Under the pieces are notes generated by a model. That model did no database searches, was not told the DNA's origin, and saw only the letters and a program-made list of their open reading frames with translations. Shown here one piece after another: positions 24,756 through 36,908 of a stretch of DNA of 64,000 nucleotides. Positions within the stretch are counted from its first letter, which is position 1. Every line of letters starts with the position of its first letter. Source of the DNA: Mrakia gelida (Eukaryota > Basidiomycota > Tremellomycetes > Cystofilobasidiales > Mrakiaceae); contig BRON01000001.1 of the NCBI GenBank assembly GCA_024345305.1, positions 2,294,001 to 2,358,000 on the forward strand, in the 5' to 3' direction. Position numbers and translations under genes: made by a program.

Positions 24756-25139
24756 GCTGAGGTGATGATGGTTGGGAAGGCAAAGGGACAGGCAAGAGAG
24801 GTGAGGTGAAGTCGATTGATCAGCCGGTCCTCCAAGCTGACCTCAGCACTCTTCCAACGATCAGGAGGCCTGCCGATTTGGAGGGCGCCGAAGAAGGGAG
24901 GGTGGAGAGAGAGCCAAGAGTTGAGCCGAGTTGAGCCGCTTGAAATTGTCCGTCGACGTGTCGAAGTCCCTCCACGCGTCGAAAGCTTTCCACGAGAGGA
25001 AGACTTCGCGGATGGGCGTAAGATCATGAGTCAAGTCGAAGCGTTGGGTAATGAAAGTGTCGAAGGGAAGAGGAAGAGACAGAGGGAGAGTTTGGCCGAC
25101 GTCGATGAGGAGAAGAGAGAGGGAGGGTGGAGAGAGACC

Positions 25140-25734
25140 TCACTTCCTCCCTCCTCCTCCTCCTCCTCCTCCTCCTCCTCCTCCCCTCTTCCCTCTCCCC
25201 TTCCCACCTCGATTCGCACCTCTTCCACCTCGTCTGACACCACTACCTTCCTTCTCAACCCGGCCACCACCAATCACAGCAGCCTTCCCCTTCCCTCCTC
25301 CGCCGACGTTCCCGCCTCCCCTCCCACCTCCGCCAGCTCCTCCTCCCCTCTTCGAGATCTTGTTCCCGTGCTTGTCCCACCTCGGCCTCGCCAACCAGGA
25401 CTCCTCGAACGCCGCTCTATCGACCTCCCCCTCCTTCCCTCCACCAGCGACGAAGGCAGCAGCGTGCGCTGCGAACCCGATGACGAGTGCGAGGGACTTC
25501 TTCTCAGCGACGAGCCTCTTCTTCTGCTTCATCGTCCCCTTGTCTCTCTACTGCTTCTTCTCATCCAGCCGAGAATCCGAAGGTCAGACGGAGTCTTCCT
25601 CTCTCTCACCCGAGGGAAGAAAGAGGAAGAGCGCGAGAAGAGAGGGAGGGAGGAAGAGGGTCGGACTCAACGGGGACCTCAGCAACACCAGTACCAGAAG
25701 CCTCCTCTGACTCGTTCTTCTCCTCCAGACCCAT
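25140..25734 (-). CDS. Small basic protein with glycine-rich tail, unrecognised
   Basis: Probable two-exon gene. Exon 1 starts MGLEEKNESEEASGTGVAE. The second block, 'KQKKRLVAEKKSLALVIGF', then 'FEESWLARPRWDKHGNKI', shows the window's typical codon choice (AAG, CTC, GTC, GAG), which argues that the minus strand is the coding one. It ends in about 60 residues dominated by Gly with interspersed Arg and Lys, the last dozen encoded by a GGA/GGC repeat. Such tails are common in RNA-binding or nucleolar proteins, but no RNA-recognition domain is visible, so this is only a hint. The donor of the intron is uncertain: GTTGAG or GTCCCC would keep frame and neither is a strong site. The gene is divergent from the + strand gene at 25892. 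Confidence 0.45.
25146..25184. repeat. (TCC)n trinucleotide repeat
   Basis: A run of about a dozen TCC units on the + strand, read as GGA/GGC (poly-Gly) codons at the 3' end of the minus-strand gene above. On the + strand it would give poly-Ser, which creates a spurious long open frame. Confidence 0.85.
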
Positions 25735-25891
25735 CCTGACGTCTTGATGCGACTCGGAGTGTTGTTTTCCGGAAAGAAGGAGATCGTCGGAAGCCTGGGA
25801 GTGAGTCGGAAGTGAGAAAGACGAGAGTGACGATGCGAGACGAACGAACGAACGAGCGCGGACGGGTCAGCAAAGGCAAGGCGCGAGCTGG

Positions 25892-26760
25892 AATGAACAA
25901 AGGAGATGCCCACCATGATGAAGAGGTGGCTAGAGAGATTGCTGGTACAACTGCGGATCCCGAGAGGAAGGGAGACGTGAAAGGTCGAGATGACCGTTGA
26001 CCTTCAACTCCTTCCTTCTCTTCCCTTCCCCGTTTCATCTGCTTTTCGCTACTCGTTGACTCCCTCATGAACCCTTTCCCTCTCGTCCTCGACAAGTTCG
26101 GCTCAACTCGACTGTTCTACTTCGAGGAAACCAAGTCATTCCCATCGTTCTCGAAGCTCAAACGAAGGAAGGAAACAAGTCGAGCTCACCTCTCTCTCTC
26201 CTCCCTTCCCTTTCACCCTCGCCTCTTCCCATACATCCAGCTCAGTCGTTCAAGTCACTCTAGAGAGAGACAAGTGAGCCGTCATCTACATCTCGGATCA
26301 ACCGCGTCGGAGGAGGACACGCTGCTCGACGACGAGGAAGGGAGGAGAATGGAAGGAAGCTCAGCTCGACCTCGACCTCCCTCCTTCCCTCGTCTCTTTC
26401 TCTCTTCCCACAGGTCCTCCACCTCCTCTCAAACCCAGCACACCTTCGACGTCTTCAAGTACTACATCCAGGTGTGCCCTCTCTTCCCTTCTTTTCTCCC
26501 TCGGCCGATCTCTCAAGCTCAAAGCTCACCTTTCCCTCTCCCTCCCTTCCCTCGACTCCATCTCGAAGGAACTCATCCTCCACGCCCTCCTCGCCGAAGA
26601 AACCCACAACTTCGCTCTCCCACAAGACCTCGTCATCCTCGGCACACAGGATGGATGGAGCTTGAAGCTCTCGAGGGCTCCGTGGAAGCTCGGGGAGACG
26701 TTTGGCGAGCTCGATTCCGCGGTTCTCGCACTCTTCCCTCCTTCGTTTCCTCTTTCCTGA
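25892..26760 (+). CDS. Unrecognised multi-exon protein
   Basis: Gene model assembled from coding-like blocks: 'MNKGDAHHDEEVAREIAGTT' (from 25892), 'FGSTRLFYFEETKSFPSF' (about 26098-26170), 'HTFDVFKYYIQ' (about 26440-26470), and 'SISKELILHALLAEETHNF' to 'LVILGTQDGWSLKLSRAPWK' then 'LGETFGELDSAVLALFP' (about 26530-26740), ending TGA at 26758-26760. These blocks use the locus codon preference (ATC, TTC, GAC, AAG). The joins are uncertain: GTGAAA after 'KGD' would fit in phase with an acceptor at about 26097, and the middle join is unresolved. The alternative start MNPFPLVLDKFGS at 26067 is possible. I do not recognise a family. A (GGA)n run at about 26863-26890 lies in the 3' flank. Confidence 0.4.
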
Positions 26761-27631
26761 GGGGAAGAAGACTGCTTACGAGGGTTTCGGTTTGGATGGG
26801 TGTGTGCGCGAACAAAGATTTCTTCCACGTCCCTAGTCAGGTCGAGTCGTCGAGGAGAGGAGGAGGAGGAGGAGGAGGAGGAGGAGGCAATGTCGCATTG
26901 GGAGCGTGGACGGAGAAATTCACTTTCTTCTTTGGAGTTGTGGAGAAGTAGAGAGGATGTATCCGCTACTTCTGATCATATTTTAGTCGTATTTGTGAGT
27001 CGCTCGACACCTTGCTCGCCGTGACCTCCAGCCGGCGAGACGAAACGGCAAGGGGGGAGAGAGGGAGACGCGTCGCGGGTCGAGCTCCAGTCCTGTAGGT
27101 TCATTTCCTCTCCTCCCTCGCCGCGGGACAGCGCTGTGACTAGCTTGCTCTCGGTGCTTGTTTCGTACGAGTACGTATCTGGCGTTCTACTTCTTTTGAC
27201 GAAGTATCTGCACGTTTTTCTACGAATCGACGGACGAGCGAAGAAGGAGAAAGGCTGTCGAGCGAAGATTTCATCGCATCGTGATGTGGGCGTGAAGCAT
27301 CGTCGAAGAAAGTGATATCATATGCCGAGATGAGAATAGTTGACTACGTGCTCCGCTGGCAGATCTGGTGGAAGCGAGAGAGAGCGCGAGTCAGAAAGCC
27401 GCGAGAAAAGAGACTGCCTCGACATGTTCGAATTCACCTCATGCAGTCTCCTTCCTCGAGGTGGATAGGGACCATCCCCGATGAATACCTAGTGGAACGC
27501 GAGAATTTATAACCGTCAGTCTGAGTTCGAAACGAAAGGAGGAGAACGCTTGAACGGATCAACTCACCTCGACGCGTCGAGCTCCGAGATCGGTAACCCA
27601 CCCTCCCCTCAGGCTCTCGTTCACGAGCCTC
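26761..27631. other. Intergenic spacer between convergent genes
   Basis: About 870 bases between two gene ends. It contains a GGA-rich run near 26863-26890 and GACGCGTC at about 27068 and 27571. The open frames present have no coherent codon preference. No tRNA-like cloverleaf or other RNA gene was recognised. Confidence 0.4.
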
Positions 27632-30035
27632 TTAGAACATCATCACAGTCTCGACGTCTCCGCCGGTCCCCCCTGGTCCACCTCCCAGAACCTCGAACGC
27701 GAGGTTCTCCGTAGCGGCGACGAGTTCTGAGTGTTCGAGGAGACAAAGCGACACGAGCGAGGTCAGCCGTCTCGTTTTCGCTCGACTCTCTTCGCCTCTT
27801 CTCCCGCCAACGAGAAACGCAAGCCAGCAGCTCAAGACTCACTGGTAGTCTCCAATATGACTCCCTTCCCCCATCCCTCTCCAGCTCGATCAAGCACCAT
27901 TCCCTTCATTACGTCGAGCCCTCCTGTTCCCGTCGTTCCTCCTTCTCGTCCTCGAGGCGCTGCCGCTATCGCCGGTGTTGCGGCTGAAGTTGGTACCGAT
28001 AACGAAGAAGGAGTCGATTGTGAAGATGGCTGCTCTCTCTTAGAGTTCTTCTTCTTCTTCTCGGACGTTCCAGGTGGAGGAGAAGGCGAGGGCGAGGGAG
28101 AGGTTGGGAGTGGAAGAGAGGACGGGTTGGCTGGGACGGGAGGGTTGGTGAGAGCTCGTAGAACGGTGCTTGACCAGTCCGAAGTGGAGGAGGAAGGGTT
28201 GGTGGTGGTGGTGGAGAGGGAAACGAGGAGAAGGGAAGCCTGAAGAGCGAGGAAGGCGAGAGAGCAGTGGAGGGGTCAGTCCCTGATGGCGACGCGACGA
28301 GAAGAGTGACGACGGGATGGCCGATGCACTCACCTTGGTGGTAACCGAGAGAGGTGGTGAAGGTGGATCTGGAAGCGAGGGATAGAGGAAAGGTCAGTTC
28401 TTGGCCGCGTGAGGAAGCGACTAACGGTCAGACGTACCAGATCGCTCGTCGCCTTCGAACTCCCACGGACATCGCTCGTACCTCCCGAACTGGATAGCTC
28501 CCGGTAGGTTGGAATGAAGGATGATCTTGTAGACCTTGTGAGAACGTCCAGATATCAAGAAGTCGATTCCGTACTGGACGTAGTTCTGAAAGTCTAGAAA
28601 GCGAAGCGCGAGCGGGAAGAAGGTCAATTCCACGAGTCTTCGCGGACTCTGTGAGACTTGGACGAGCTCAAATTTCAGACTCACAGGATCCTTCCTCCTC
28701 CGCCAATGCTTTGGCATCGTCCGAATGGATAGCCATGCGCGTGTCCTCCTTGTAGAACGTTCGAATGGGAGGTCCAAGTTCAGCGAGGAGATCGGAGACG
28801 GTCGTCTCGTTGAGGGTGATGGAGAGAGGAGGAGATGAGAGGAAGTGCAGTTGTAGCGAGCGTCGAGTAGGCTGGTGAAAAGATAGAGCAAGGGAAGCGC
28901 GAGGTGGTCAGACAGATCGTCAGAAACCGACGCGTTTCGAGGACTGGTCGAGGGAGTTTGAAGGGAAGAAGAGAATCGACGACGAACCTGAATAACAGCC
29001 TTCACCAACCCGTCTCCCTGCTGTTTCGCTTTCACCATCTCAACCGAGCTTCCCATCTCCTCCTTCTGGCAGATGTGAACTCTCCTGACTCCTTGGCTCC
29101 TGTCCTTCCCTCCACCACTCGACGACGACGACGACTCGTCGAATCCGAACCCAAGTCCAGGATACCAGATCTCTCCACTCTCTCCTCCGTCGAAGGTGGG
29201 ACCGAAGACTCTGTTGACGTCTCCTCGAGTGAGCGGCTTGGCTGGAGAGGCGAGGACTTGAGTCGAGTAGAGGAGGGTGAGGTTGGGCGAGGGGAGGGAA
29301 AGGACGTGGATTTGTGTGAGGCGCTGAGATGGGGAAGGGAAGATGAGGACAGTCCCTGGGAGAGGGAGGAGATGGATGTGGATCGGTGAGGTGGCGGGTG
29401 ACTGTGGGAGGCAAGGGAAGGGAGGGAAGGGGACGAGAAGGAAGGGTTGGAGGGATGGGTGAGCGGAGGAGATGGGAGAAGGGAGGAAGGAGCTCAGAAC
29501 GAACGAACGCACTTCTGGGTCGAACTTGATCTGAACCCAAGGGAAAGAATCCTTCCCTGCTGTTCTGAGGTAGTCGAGGATGGTGAATATCGTAGAGCCT
29601 GGAAGGAAGGGGGAAGGGAGAAAGGTCGAGTCAGAGGGGGAGTTGAGCTCGAGTCGGAGGAGAGCGGTGGGAGACGGTTTCCTCCCCGACGAAGGTATAT
29701 GTTGGGCTGAGACCATGTACAGTACACCCAAAGGTATACCCTAAGAGGCGGGGTCTCTGTTTCGTGTCGGAGGTATACTCTAGCAGGAGGAAACGGGCCA
29801 GGAGGCCAGAGCGGACACCTAGCTCGCCCCTTCCCTTCCCCATCGTTTCCTCCTTCTCCCCACCTTCCCTTGTAGACACCAAGCGGTCCCTCTTCCAGCA
29901 CAGAGTCAAGGCCTCATCGAGCCCTCCATCTCAAGTCGACAAAAGGCGTGAAGGCTGACCTAGAGCGAAAGGACCGAGAGCGTGCTTGCTGAGCTCGAGC
30001 TGGAGAGGAGGTCCCATTGGAACGCTGGTTTCCAT
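27632..30035 (-). CDS. PHAF1/UPF0183 family protein (phagophore assembly factor-like)
   Basis: Multi-exon gene. Start METSVPMGPPLQLELSKHAL fits the family's N-terminal 'LDLEVVPERSLG'-like strand. Further cues are 'STIFTILDYLRTAGKDS' then 'FPWVQIKFDPEV', 'LIFPSPSQRLTQIHVLSL' ('LRFDPVSQRLKLIEV' in relatives), 'VFGPTFDGGESGEIWYPGLG', 'DLLAELGPPIRTFYKEDTRM', and 'NYVQYGIDFLISGRSHKVYK' then 'IILHSNLPGAIQFGRYERCP', the most diagnostic stretch. The tail is 'AFEVLGGGPGGTGGDVETVMMF'. Animal homologues (C16orf70) act at autophagic membranes with BCAS3; a role in this fungus is inference. Insertions rich in Ser, Thr and Pro (about 27880-28240) are not part of the core fold. The first intron, about 360 nt, is much longer than its neighbours. 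Confidence 0.8.
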
Positions 30036-30383
30036 ACGATCCTGAGCTTGACACGAGTTTGGAGGGTACGAGAGGATAGTTGAGATGCTAAGGAGTCGGC
30101 TGGATGGCTTTGTAGAGATGTGAGAGGAGGGGAAGGGGAAGGGAGGCTGGTGGTTGATGATGATCACCTTCCGCCTCCCCCCCGGTCGACGAGCTCACGA
30201 GTTCAGTAGCTTGTTTTTCTTTTATATGGGTCTATCGTCGAAGTTCCCGACTTGAGGAGTCGAAAGTACATGAACGAGTTTGGATACATAAAAAGCAGCT
30301 CCGAGAAAGAAACCCAAAAATGAAGACGAGGTGCAAAAGGAAAGTGAGACGACGCGTCGCATCGGCGAACGATCTGCCTCCTC

Positions 30384-32680
30384 TCAGACCTCCGAGAGAT
30401 CCATAGGCTTGGAGACGAAGATCGAGTTTCGAGGATCTGTGTTCCGAAGGAAGGAAAGAAGCTGAAGGTCAGGACCTGTTGCAGAGGAGTAGACGGCAGC
30501 GCTCGTTTCGACTCACAGACTGCTCGAAGTCCTTGTCCGAATCCTAGGAACACGATGACGCTGTAGATGAGAGACAGCACCACTAGGAGGTCTGATACGA
30601 TGGTTTGGGTGAGCTGCAACATGAAAAGGTCGAGTCAGAGAGGCTGAGAAGCTGAAGCGAAGACGCGTCGCGGTTGCTCACGAGTTTGGCTGGCACTGAG
30701 AGAGGGAAGAGATCGATCAGCGTCCTCGATGGAGTGGAGGAACTGAGTTATTCCACTCACTCATGTTAGCCACGAAGAGGATCTGAGCTCCTTTGTTTCG
30801 TCCCGCTGTCGGCGTCGAGACGGAGATCCAGAGCTTTCCGATCGTCTCGATGAAGGCTGCTGACCAGCCAAGGTAGGCGAGCTGTAGAACGAGAAGGAGA
30901 CACCCGTCAGAGAGAGAGAACAGTCGAGCTCTGATTTACTCACCTGCAGTAGCAAACAAACGAGCATGAGCTTCGGAATCTCCCTCCTCGCTGCGAATCG
31001 CTGACCGTAGCACGCGCCGAGGTAGAGAGCGCATCGAGCGAACGACGAAGGGATCCAGGACTTGGCAGGTAGATCGTCCCAGAGTGGTTTGAGGAGCATG
31101 TCGAATGTGAAGAAGTAGACCTGCATGACCGAGAAGAAGGCGGAGAACTGAACAGAAGATCGAGTCAACTTCGGATCGCGAGACGCGTCGAACTCTCTCG
31201 CTCAACAACTCACGAGGAGAAGAGACGACATGATCAGGTAGTTCCTGTACAGGCGGCCTAAGGAAGGGGACACGAGGTCAGTTGGTGACTCGGGAAGAGA
31301 TGAAAGCGAAGGCAAAATCAGGCTCACGAAGTCGAAGGTCGGCCGACACCTGAAAAAACAACAGCGAGGTAGAATCAGCGCTGAAAGCCAGAGGGGAGAG
31401 GTCTACGAGTGCTCACCTTCTTGTATATCGACCATCCTATCTCCTTGTACAGTCCCCAAGCACCCCAGTCGCAGCCGATGTGGAAACTGGCGAAAGCAAA
31501 GCGACGATCGTCAGCGAGGCGACTTTGACTTCGAGCTCGACAGTCGCTTCCTTCGACTCACCTGAGGTCTACGACTGGAACAGCCCAGACCAGTCCACGG
31601 ACGAGCTTGAAGCCTCTGGTGAGCTCGTCCTTACTGAGGTTCGTCTCCATCCTGTCGAGGTTGTTGATCTCGAAAAGGAAGCCTTCGCGTCGTTGTTGAA
31701 CCTCGACGACTTGGAGACGAAAAGAAGGGATCGGATCAGCTGGTGGCTTCGAGGAAAAGCATCAGGACCGAGAGATGACACTCACATCCAACGAAGACGA
31801 GATACGTGTTGTAGAGAACGACGGCGAATATCGAAAAGGTGTTCCGAGTCTTCACGGCGACGTACCCAGAGCCTACAAGGAAAAGCCTGCAACGAAGCAA
31901 AACCGAAAGTCAGCTCGTCAGAGGAGAGGAACCAAGAAGAGATAAATTGACGTACTCTGCTATGATGGTGTGAATCGTAACAGCAATGTTCTTCCGATCT
32001 CCCACGTAGGCGTAGTACTTCTTATTCGAGTTGAAGTCGGCAACGTCGTTGAGCGTGCCACCCAGAAGTATCTTGACGAGCGGTGTTCGAGCTTGGATGA
32101 CGAGGAGAGAGATGAGGAGGAGGATGGTGGAGAATGCGAAAGCTGAGATGCTGAACATGAAGATCTGAGGCGAGGAAAAGAGAGAGAAGGGGAGGCGGTG
32201 GGCTCAAACTCGTTCAACATCGACTGAAACGAGTCGAAGCTCTGAGGCTTGACAGGCTGGAGAGGAGACGAACCTTCGCTGCTCGAGTCCAGATCTCAGG
32301 CTCCTCAGGCTCGTCTCTGACCTCCTTGAAGCTGAACGTCGAGGTCGAGTCGAGCTCACGAGTCGGAGGGAGGTCTGACGAGGGGCGATGAAGAAGAGGA
32401 GCGAGGTTCGTCAGCTTCATCCCCGATCTGCTTTGAGCTAAGATCATGCTCACCTTCCATACATCTGAGGTCGAAAAGGAAGCGAAGGAGAGTTAGCTCA
32501 GGGTTCGACGTTGGAACAGAAAGGGGAAGAAGAACGAAAGAGGGGAAGGAAGGTCGGAGAGAGAGGATGAAACGAAGCTCACATCTCGCCTTCTTCCGAG
32601 GTTCGAACCGATGCGGCAGGTGTGAACGCTGGAGAGTGAGCGGCCGAAGCGTCCCTAAGCTGCACCGAAGGAGAGAGCAT
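30384..32680 (-). CDS. Multi-pass membrane protein, unrecognised
   Basis: Multi-exon gene starting MLSPSVQLRDASAAHSPAF (start chosen because the upstream in-frame stretch reads as leader). A polar, acidic N-terminal region ('DEPEEPEIWTRAAK') is followed by about seven hydrophobic segments, among them 'MFSISAFAFSTILLLISLLV', 'FSIFAVVLYNTYLVFV', 'SAFFSVMQVYFFTFDMLL', 'LMLVCLLLQLAYLGWSAAFI' and 'LLVVLSLIYSVIVFLGFG'. A hydrophilic loop 'YYAYVGDRKNIAVTIHTIIA' sits between the first two. The tail 'YPRNSIFVSKPMDLSEV' ends at TGA 30384-30386. Many introns carry CTGAC, and several contain GACGCGTC (30663, 31181). Seven or so helices could suit a receptor-like or transporter protein, but I see no family motif and assign no function. 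Confidence 0.65.
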
Positions 32681-33108
32681 TCTTGAGGAATGAGCCTGGA
32701 TGGTGTTGGAGTTGGAGGAGGGAAGGGACGAGATGACCGGGAGAGCAGGAGGAAAAGAGGCGAGCACAGCTCGAGAGCTCAAGTTTTCTGCTGCCCTGCT
32801 CAAAAGGTTAGAAGTTGCACCGGACTGGTATCTGAGAATGAGGAGAAACACTGCAGTCAGTGAGGATAGAAGAGAAGGCGGTGGGAAGGGAAGGATGAGA
32901 GGGGGAGACGAGATGAAGGACGAACGAAGACGGACGCGTCGCTCGCCTCGAGCTCTCGCTCGTTCGCTTGAGTAGAGAGGTGTAGATCGGACCAGATGTA
33001 AAAGTATATAGATCCATAAACAAAGAGAGCTGATCACGTAAGCAAAGAACGAGCTGAGGGACCGAGTGAAGTAAAACGAAACGAAACGGAGCGACGCGAC
33101 CTCCGACC
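32681..33108. other. Spacer between membrane protein and CDF transporter
   Basis: Upstream region of the membrane-protein gene and 3' flank of the transporter gene. It may include an untranslated leader with an intron, because CAG and donor-like sites and one GACGCGTC (about 32935) occur. No gene is supported. Confidence 0.35.
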
Positions 33109-35131
33109 CTACTTGGTCTTCCTGTGTTCCGGAGCGTGAGTGACCTCGTGGTCGACGTGAACGAAAGCTCGATCGATTCCTGGCATCAACTCCAGGGCGT
33201 CTTGTAGGCTCTGAGAGATGTCGTGAGCTGTCGAAAGGAGGGTCGAGCCGTCCATGACGATGTCGAGTTCGCAGATGAAGTCGGATCCGTTCGAGTAGAT
33301 CTTGCACGAGTCGATAGCGGTGATGAGAGGGGAGAAGGTCATGGCCTGAGGAGGAAGAGAGTGAAGGTAAGGGTGAGAAAAGGTGGGGACGCGACGAGCG
33401 AGGGAAGGGGATGGATGGTAGGACGAACCTTGTAGACGACGACGTTGTTGAAAGCTGGATCGGCAGCTCGTCCAGCGAGGAGAAGAAGCTGCTCATGGCA
33501 CGTTCGAGTCCAGGAGGTGATGATAACCGTAGCGATGATGATCTGAGAGTGAGATCCGAGGTCAGCGGGGGGCTCAAAGGATGAGAAGGAGGAGAAAGAG
33601 ACGCGACTCACAGCTCCAGCGGGGTCGAGCCACCACTTCAGCTTACTTCCTCCCGCTGAGGTCAGAATACCGAAGCCGTTGATGAGGAGATCGTTCCTGT
33701 GATCCTCCCACAGAACTTGGACTTGACTGCTCTGATCCTTGATTCCCCAACAGAAGAGGAAGAGGGCGAACTTGGTCACTGATGAGGAACGAAGCGAGCG
33801 AGAAGATCGAGGTCAGCGCTTGATCGTTCGTTCGCCCGCCCAGGCTTGAGCTCGTCGTACTCGGGAGGGAGAGCAAGCTCGAGCGATAAGAGGAGAGGAG
33901 AGGAAAGGGAAAGGCGACTCTAAGTACTCACAGAAGGCGATACCGACGGCGAGAAGGGAGGGCCAGTTGAGCTTGGTCGTTTCCTCCTCGTCGTTGTGAG
34001 TGACCATGGTTCGGATGGACTCGACGATGAGGATCATGTTGACAGCTCCCATCAGGAAAGCGTAGACGACCTGCGACACTCGAAAAGAAAGAAAGGGAGT
34101 TCAGGTCAACTCGACTCGACTCGAACGCGTCGTCGTCTTGACTCTCTCTGGCTTTCGAACGGCGACGCGACTCACGTTTCCGATTGTCTCGAACCGAGCA
34201 CCACCCTGAGGCCATTTCAGAGGGTCGGCGGTGAGACCTGAGTGAAAGAAAAAGGAAGAAGCAGAGAGACGAGGAGGAGGGAACGAAGCGAGCGACGATC
34301 AGTCTTCGCTGTTCCTGCTCGAGGGACGACGCTCCAAAACAAAAAAAAGAAGGGAATAGCTCACCCTTCTTATGCGCAACGTTCAAGATCCAGTTGGCGA
34401 ACGGATCGAAGATCGAGTCGGCAGCGGTCTGCGAAAGAACAAGCGAGCGAGCTCGAATCGAGTCAGCCCCAACTCTCTCTCTCTCCTCCCTTTAATCCCT
34501 ATCTTCCTCGCCCCTCCTTTGCTCGCAAACTTACAGCAAACAAACTGAGCGAGAGCGAACTAGCCGCCGCATAGATCTGCAGTACGGCGAGCAAGCAGTT
34601 GGCGATGAACGACAGTTGAACGGCGAGCTTGACCTTCTTCGAGCTCGCGGCTTCGAGCTCCGCAGCTTCCAAGGTGTGCTGCAGAGGAAGGACGAGGGTT
34701 AGTTTTTCGCGTTCGCTCTCGAATGGAAGGTGCAGCGAGGATGTATACGTACAACCTCCATAGGTTTGAGCAAGTTCCCAATGTGCTAGAACAGACAGAA
34801 AACAAGTCTGATCAGCGAACGTCGAACACCTCATGGCCCTCTGTCCTCCCCTCCCCTCCCCCCCTCTGTTCCCTCCTCAGCTGGCTCTACCCACCTCATT
34901 CTGCGTCTCATAAAAATCCACCACCTTCTTCCCCTTCTTCCCTGCTCCCCCGAAAACTCCTCCCCCTTTCCTCTTCCTGAGCGCATCCAGCCCTTCGTCG
35001 TGCATGACTCGCGAACGAAGAAGCAAAGGGTCCTCCTCGGACCGGTTGCTTCCTGTCCCTGCTTCTTGCCGCGAGGGAGTCGGAGAGGAGAGCGTGGAGA
35101 GCACTTCGAGTTGGATGGAGGTGGAGGACAT
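33109..35131 (-). CDS. Cation diffusion facilitator (CDF), DxxxD manganese/iron-type
   Basis: Multi-exon gene for a proton-coupled divalent metal exporter of the CDF family. The start MSSTSIQLEVLSTLSSPTPS begins a hydrophilic cytosolic tail of about 100 residues. The first helices follow ('LAVQLSFIANCLLAVLQIYA'), then 'ATAADSIFDPFANWIL', a DxxxD metal site in TM2. 'VYAFLMGAVNMILIVESIR' and 'WPSLLAVGIAFLTKFALFL' are TM3-4, and 'DHRNDLLINGFGIL' gives the second DxxxD in TM5. The C-terminal cytosolic domain holds 'CELDIVMDGSTLLSTAHDIS' and 'GIDRAFVHVDHEVTHAPEH'. DxxxD in both helices is typical of the Mn/Fe branch rather than the HxxxD zinc branch, so manganese or iron is the better guess. TAG at 33109-33111. 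The membrane (vacuole, Golgi or mitochondrion) cannot be read. Confidence 0.88.
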
Positions 35132-35630
35132 CGTGAGAGAGAAGGGGGTGGGAGGGTGGCGGTTGGGGAGCGAGTGGGAGCAAAAAGAGGGAAGCGAGCT
35201 GAGAGATTGCAAAGTTGGGTCGCTTTCGCAGCTGGCCGGTCGTCATCGAGCCAGCGTCGATTTTGGGTCGCTAGAGATGGGGGAGGGAGCTGGGTCGGGG
35301 GCACAAGGAAGTTTACATGCCTAGCCTTCGGATCATGAAAGATCTGGTGCGAAAAACTTCGAAAGACGCGTCCCAGAGCTCTCGCTGTCAGGCCCTCTCC
35401 TTCTCGACGACCTCGTCGTCGGCGGCACGTTCTGCTCTCTCTCCTCCCCTTCGTTCTCGCCAAGAACCTCAAGATTGGATCTCTCTCTCTCGCTACTCAC
35501 CGATCCAGGCCTCTCTATCTCTCTCGGGTCTCGCGCGCTCCAAAAGTTTCCGAAAGTCATGCACATCGTACTCCTCTCTCCCCAACTCTCCCCAACCAAA
35601 AACGAACACCATCCTGCTTCAAAAGCTAGT

Positions 35631-36908
35631 TTAAGCTCGGAGCGAGGTGGCGAGGTTCTGGAGGAGGTTTCCCTTGGGTCGGAGGAACTGTGAATGAAGC
35701 GAAACAAAACGGTTTGAGGGAGTCAGCGGGGAAGAGACGGGTCGAGCGAGGTCGCGAAAGAGAAGGGACGACAAAACGAACCTGGACGTAAGCTCCGTCC
35801 TGGATAACCTTCTTCTCGGCCTTGAGGGTCTCGTAGTCGGGTCGGTTGACGGAGGTGAATCCCCACTTCTTGGAGACAATGATCTTCTGTCGTCCAGGGA
35901 ACTGAGGAAAGCGAAGGGAAGGCCGAGGGAGGTCAGCTTTTGAGCTCGACGAACGAACGAACGAGACCTGTCCTTCCTTCTTTCTCAGCAGAGCGCGAGA
36001 AGAGGAAGACGAGAGGGGAAGAGAGAGAGAGCGTGCGACAAACCTTGTATCGAGCTCGTCGGAGAGCCTCCATGATGACAGGTCGGTTGACGTCCTTGCA
36101 TCGGATGGAAAGGATGGCCTGTCCGATGTTAACTCGGGCGACGGTTCCGTAGGGCTTTCCCCAAGCTCCTCGCATACCCTGAGACAACCTGTGACAGCGA
36201 GAACGAAGGAGGAGAGGAAACGAGTCAGCGGTAGCTCGGGTGAGGCTCGGGTGCAAGACTGAGGAAAGGAAGGGAGGGGAGTCAGAGGAGGGACGCACCT
36301 ATCGGCTCCGGCGCAAGACAAGGTCTTGTTGCATCGGACGACGTGGAAGGGGTGAACTCGGATCCTCAAGTGGAAAGCGTCCTTTCCGGCGGTCTTGACG
36401 ATGTACTTGTTGGCACAAATTCGGGCGGCCTCGAGGGACTCGGAGGAGATCTGCTCGTACTCGTCGGAGACGAGGTGGCAGCAGAAGGGGAAGTCGTCGA
36501 CGGAGGCCTTCTTTCGTCCAAGATCGAAGATTCGGATCTGTGAGAGGTAGTGGTGATGAGGTGGAGGTGGTTGAGGGAGGGTGAGAAGGCGAGCGAAGGT
36601 GGTGATGGAGGAGGAGAGAAGGTGAAGGGAAGGCAGTCAGCGAAAGGTCGACCTCGAGCTGAAAGAGCAAAGGTCCTCCAGCGATCGAATCCAGCTTCGA
36701 AGGGGACGAACCTTGGGGTCGGGAACTCCTCTGTTGTACCTGTGAGATGGAGAAGCAAAGAGGTGGTCAGCTCGAGTCGTTTGAAGCAAGTGGTGGCGAT
36801 GGGAAGGAAGGTGTGAGGTCGAGGAGGAAGGGATGAATGAACGTACCTCGACTTAGGGAACGGCTTGTTCTTGCAGTATCGGTAGCACTTCGCGGGTCTT
36901 CGTCCCAT
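35631..36908 (-). CDS. RPL10: 60S ribosomal protein uL16 (L10)
   Basis: Assembles to 216 residues, normal for the family. It starts [20 protein letters not shown] and runs through '[19 protein letters not shown]', '[19 protein letters not shown]', '[20 protein letters not shown]', '[20 protein letters not shown]', '[20 protein letters not shown]' and '[19 protein letters not shown]' to '[18 protein letters not shown]'. uL16 joins the large subunit late in the cytoplasm, at the corridor of the peptidyl-transferase centre. Six exons are visible, and an acceptor just upstream of the ATG (CCCTTCTCAG, followed by CATCAACA before ATG) suggests a further intron in the 5' leader. I looked for box C/D snoRNA motifs in the introns and did not see a convincing set. 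Confidence 0.95.

Noticed and set aside
24816..25739. Long + strand open frame with poly-Ser, opposite the Gly-rich gene
   Set aside because: The Ser run is the reverse reading of a GGA/GGC repeat. Codon preference favours the minus strand over 25140-25734.
32700..32975. Small + strand open frame overlapping the 5' flank of the membrane-protein gene
   Set aside because: It is antisense to sequence that reads as the leader of the minus-strand gene, and its codon use is unlike the locus norm.
35720..36845. snoRNA genes in RPL10 introns
   Set aside because: No intron shows a box C and box D pair with terminal stem that I could identify.
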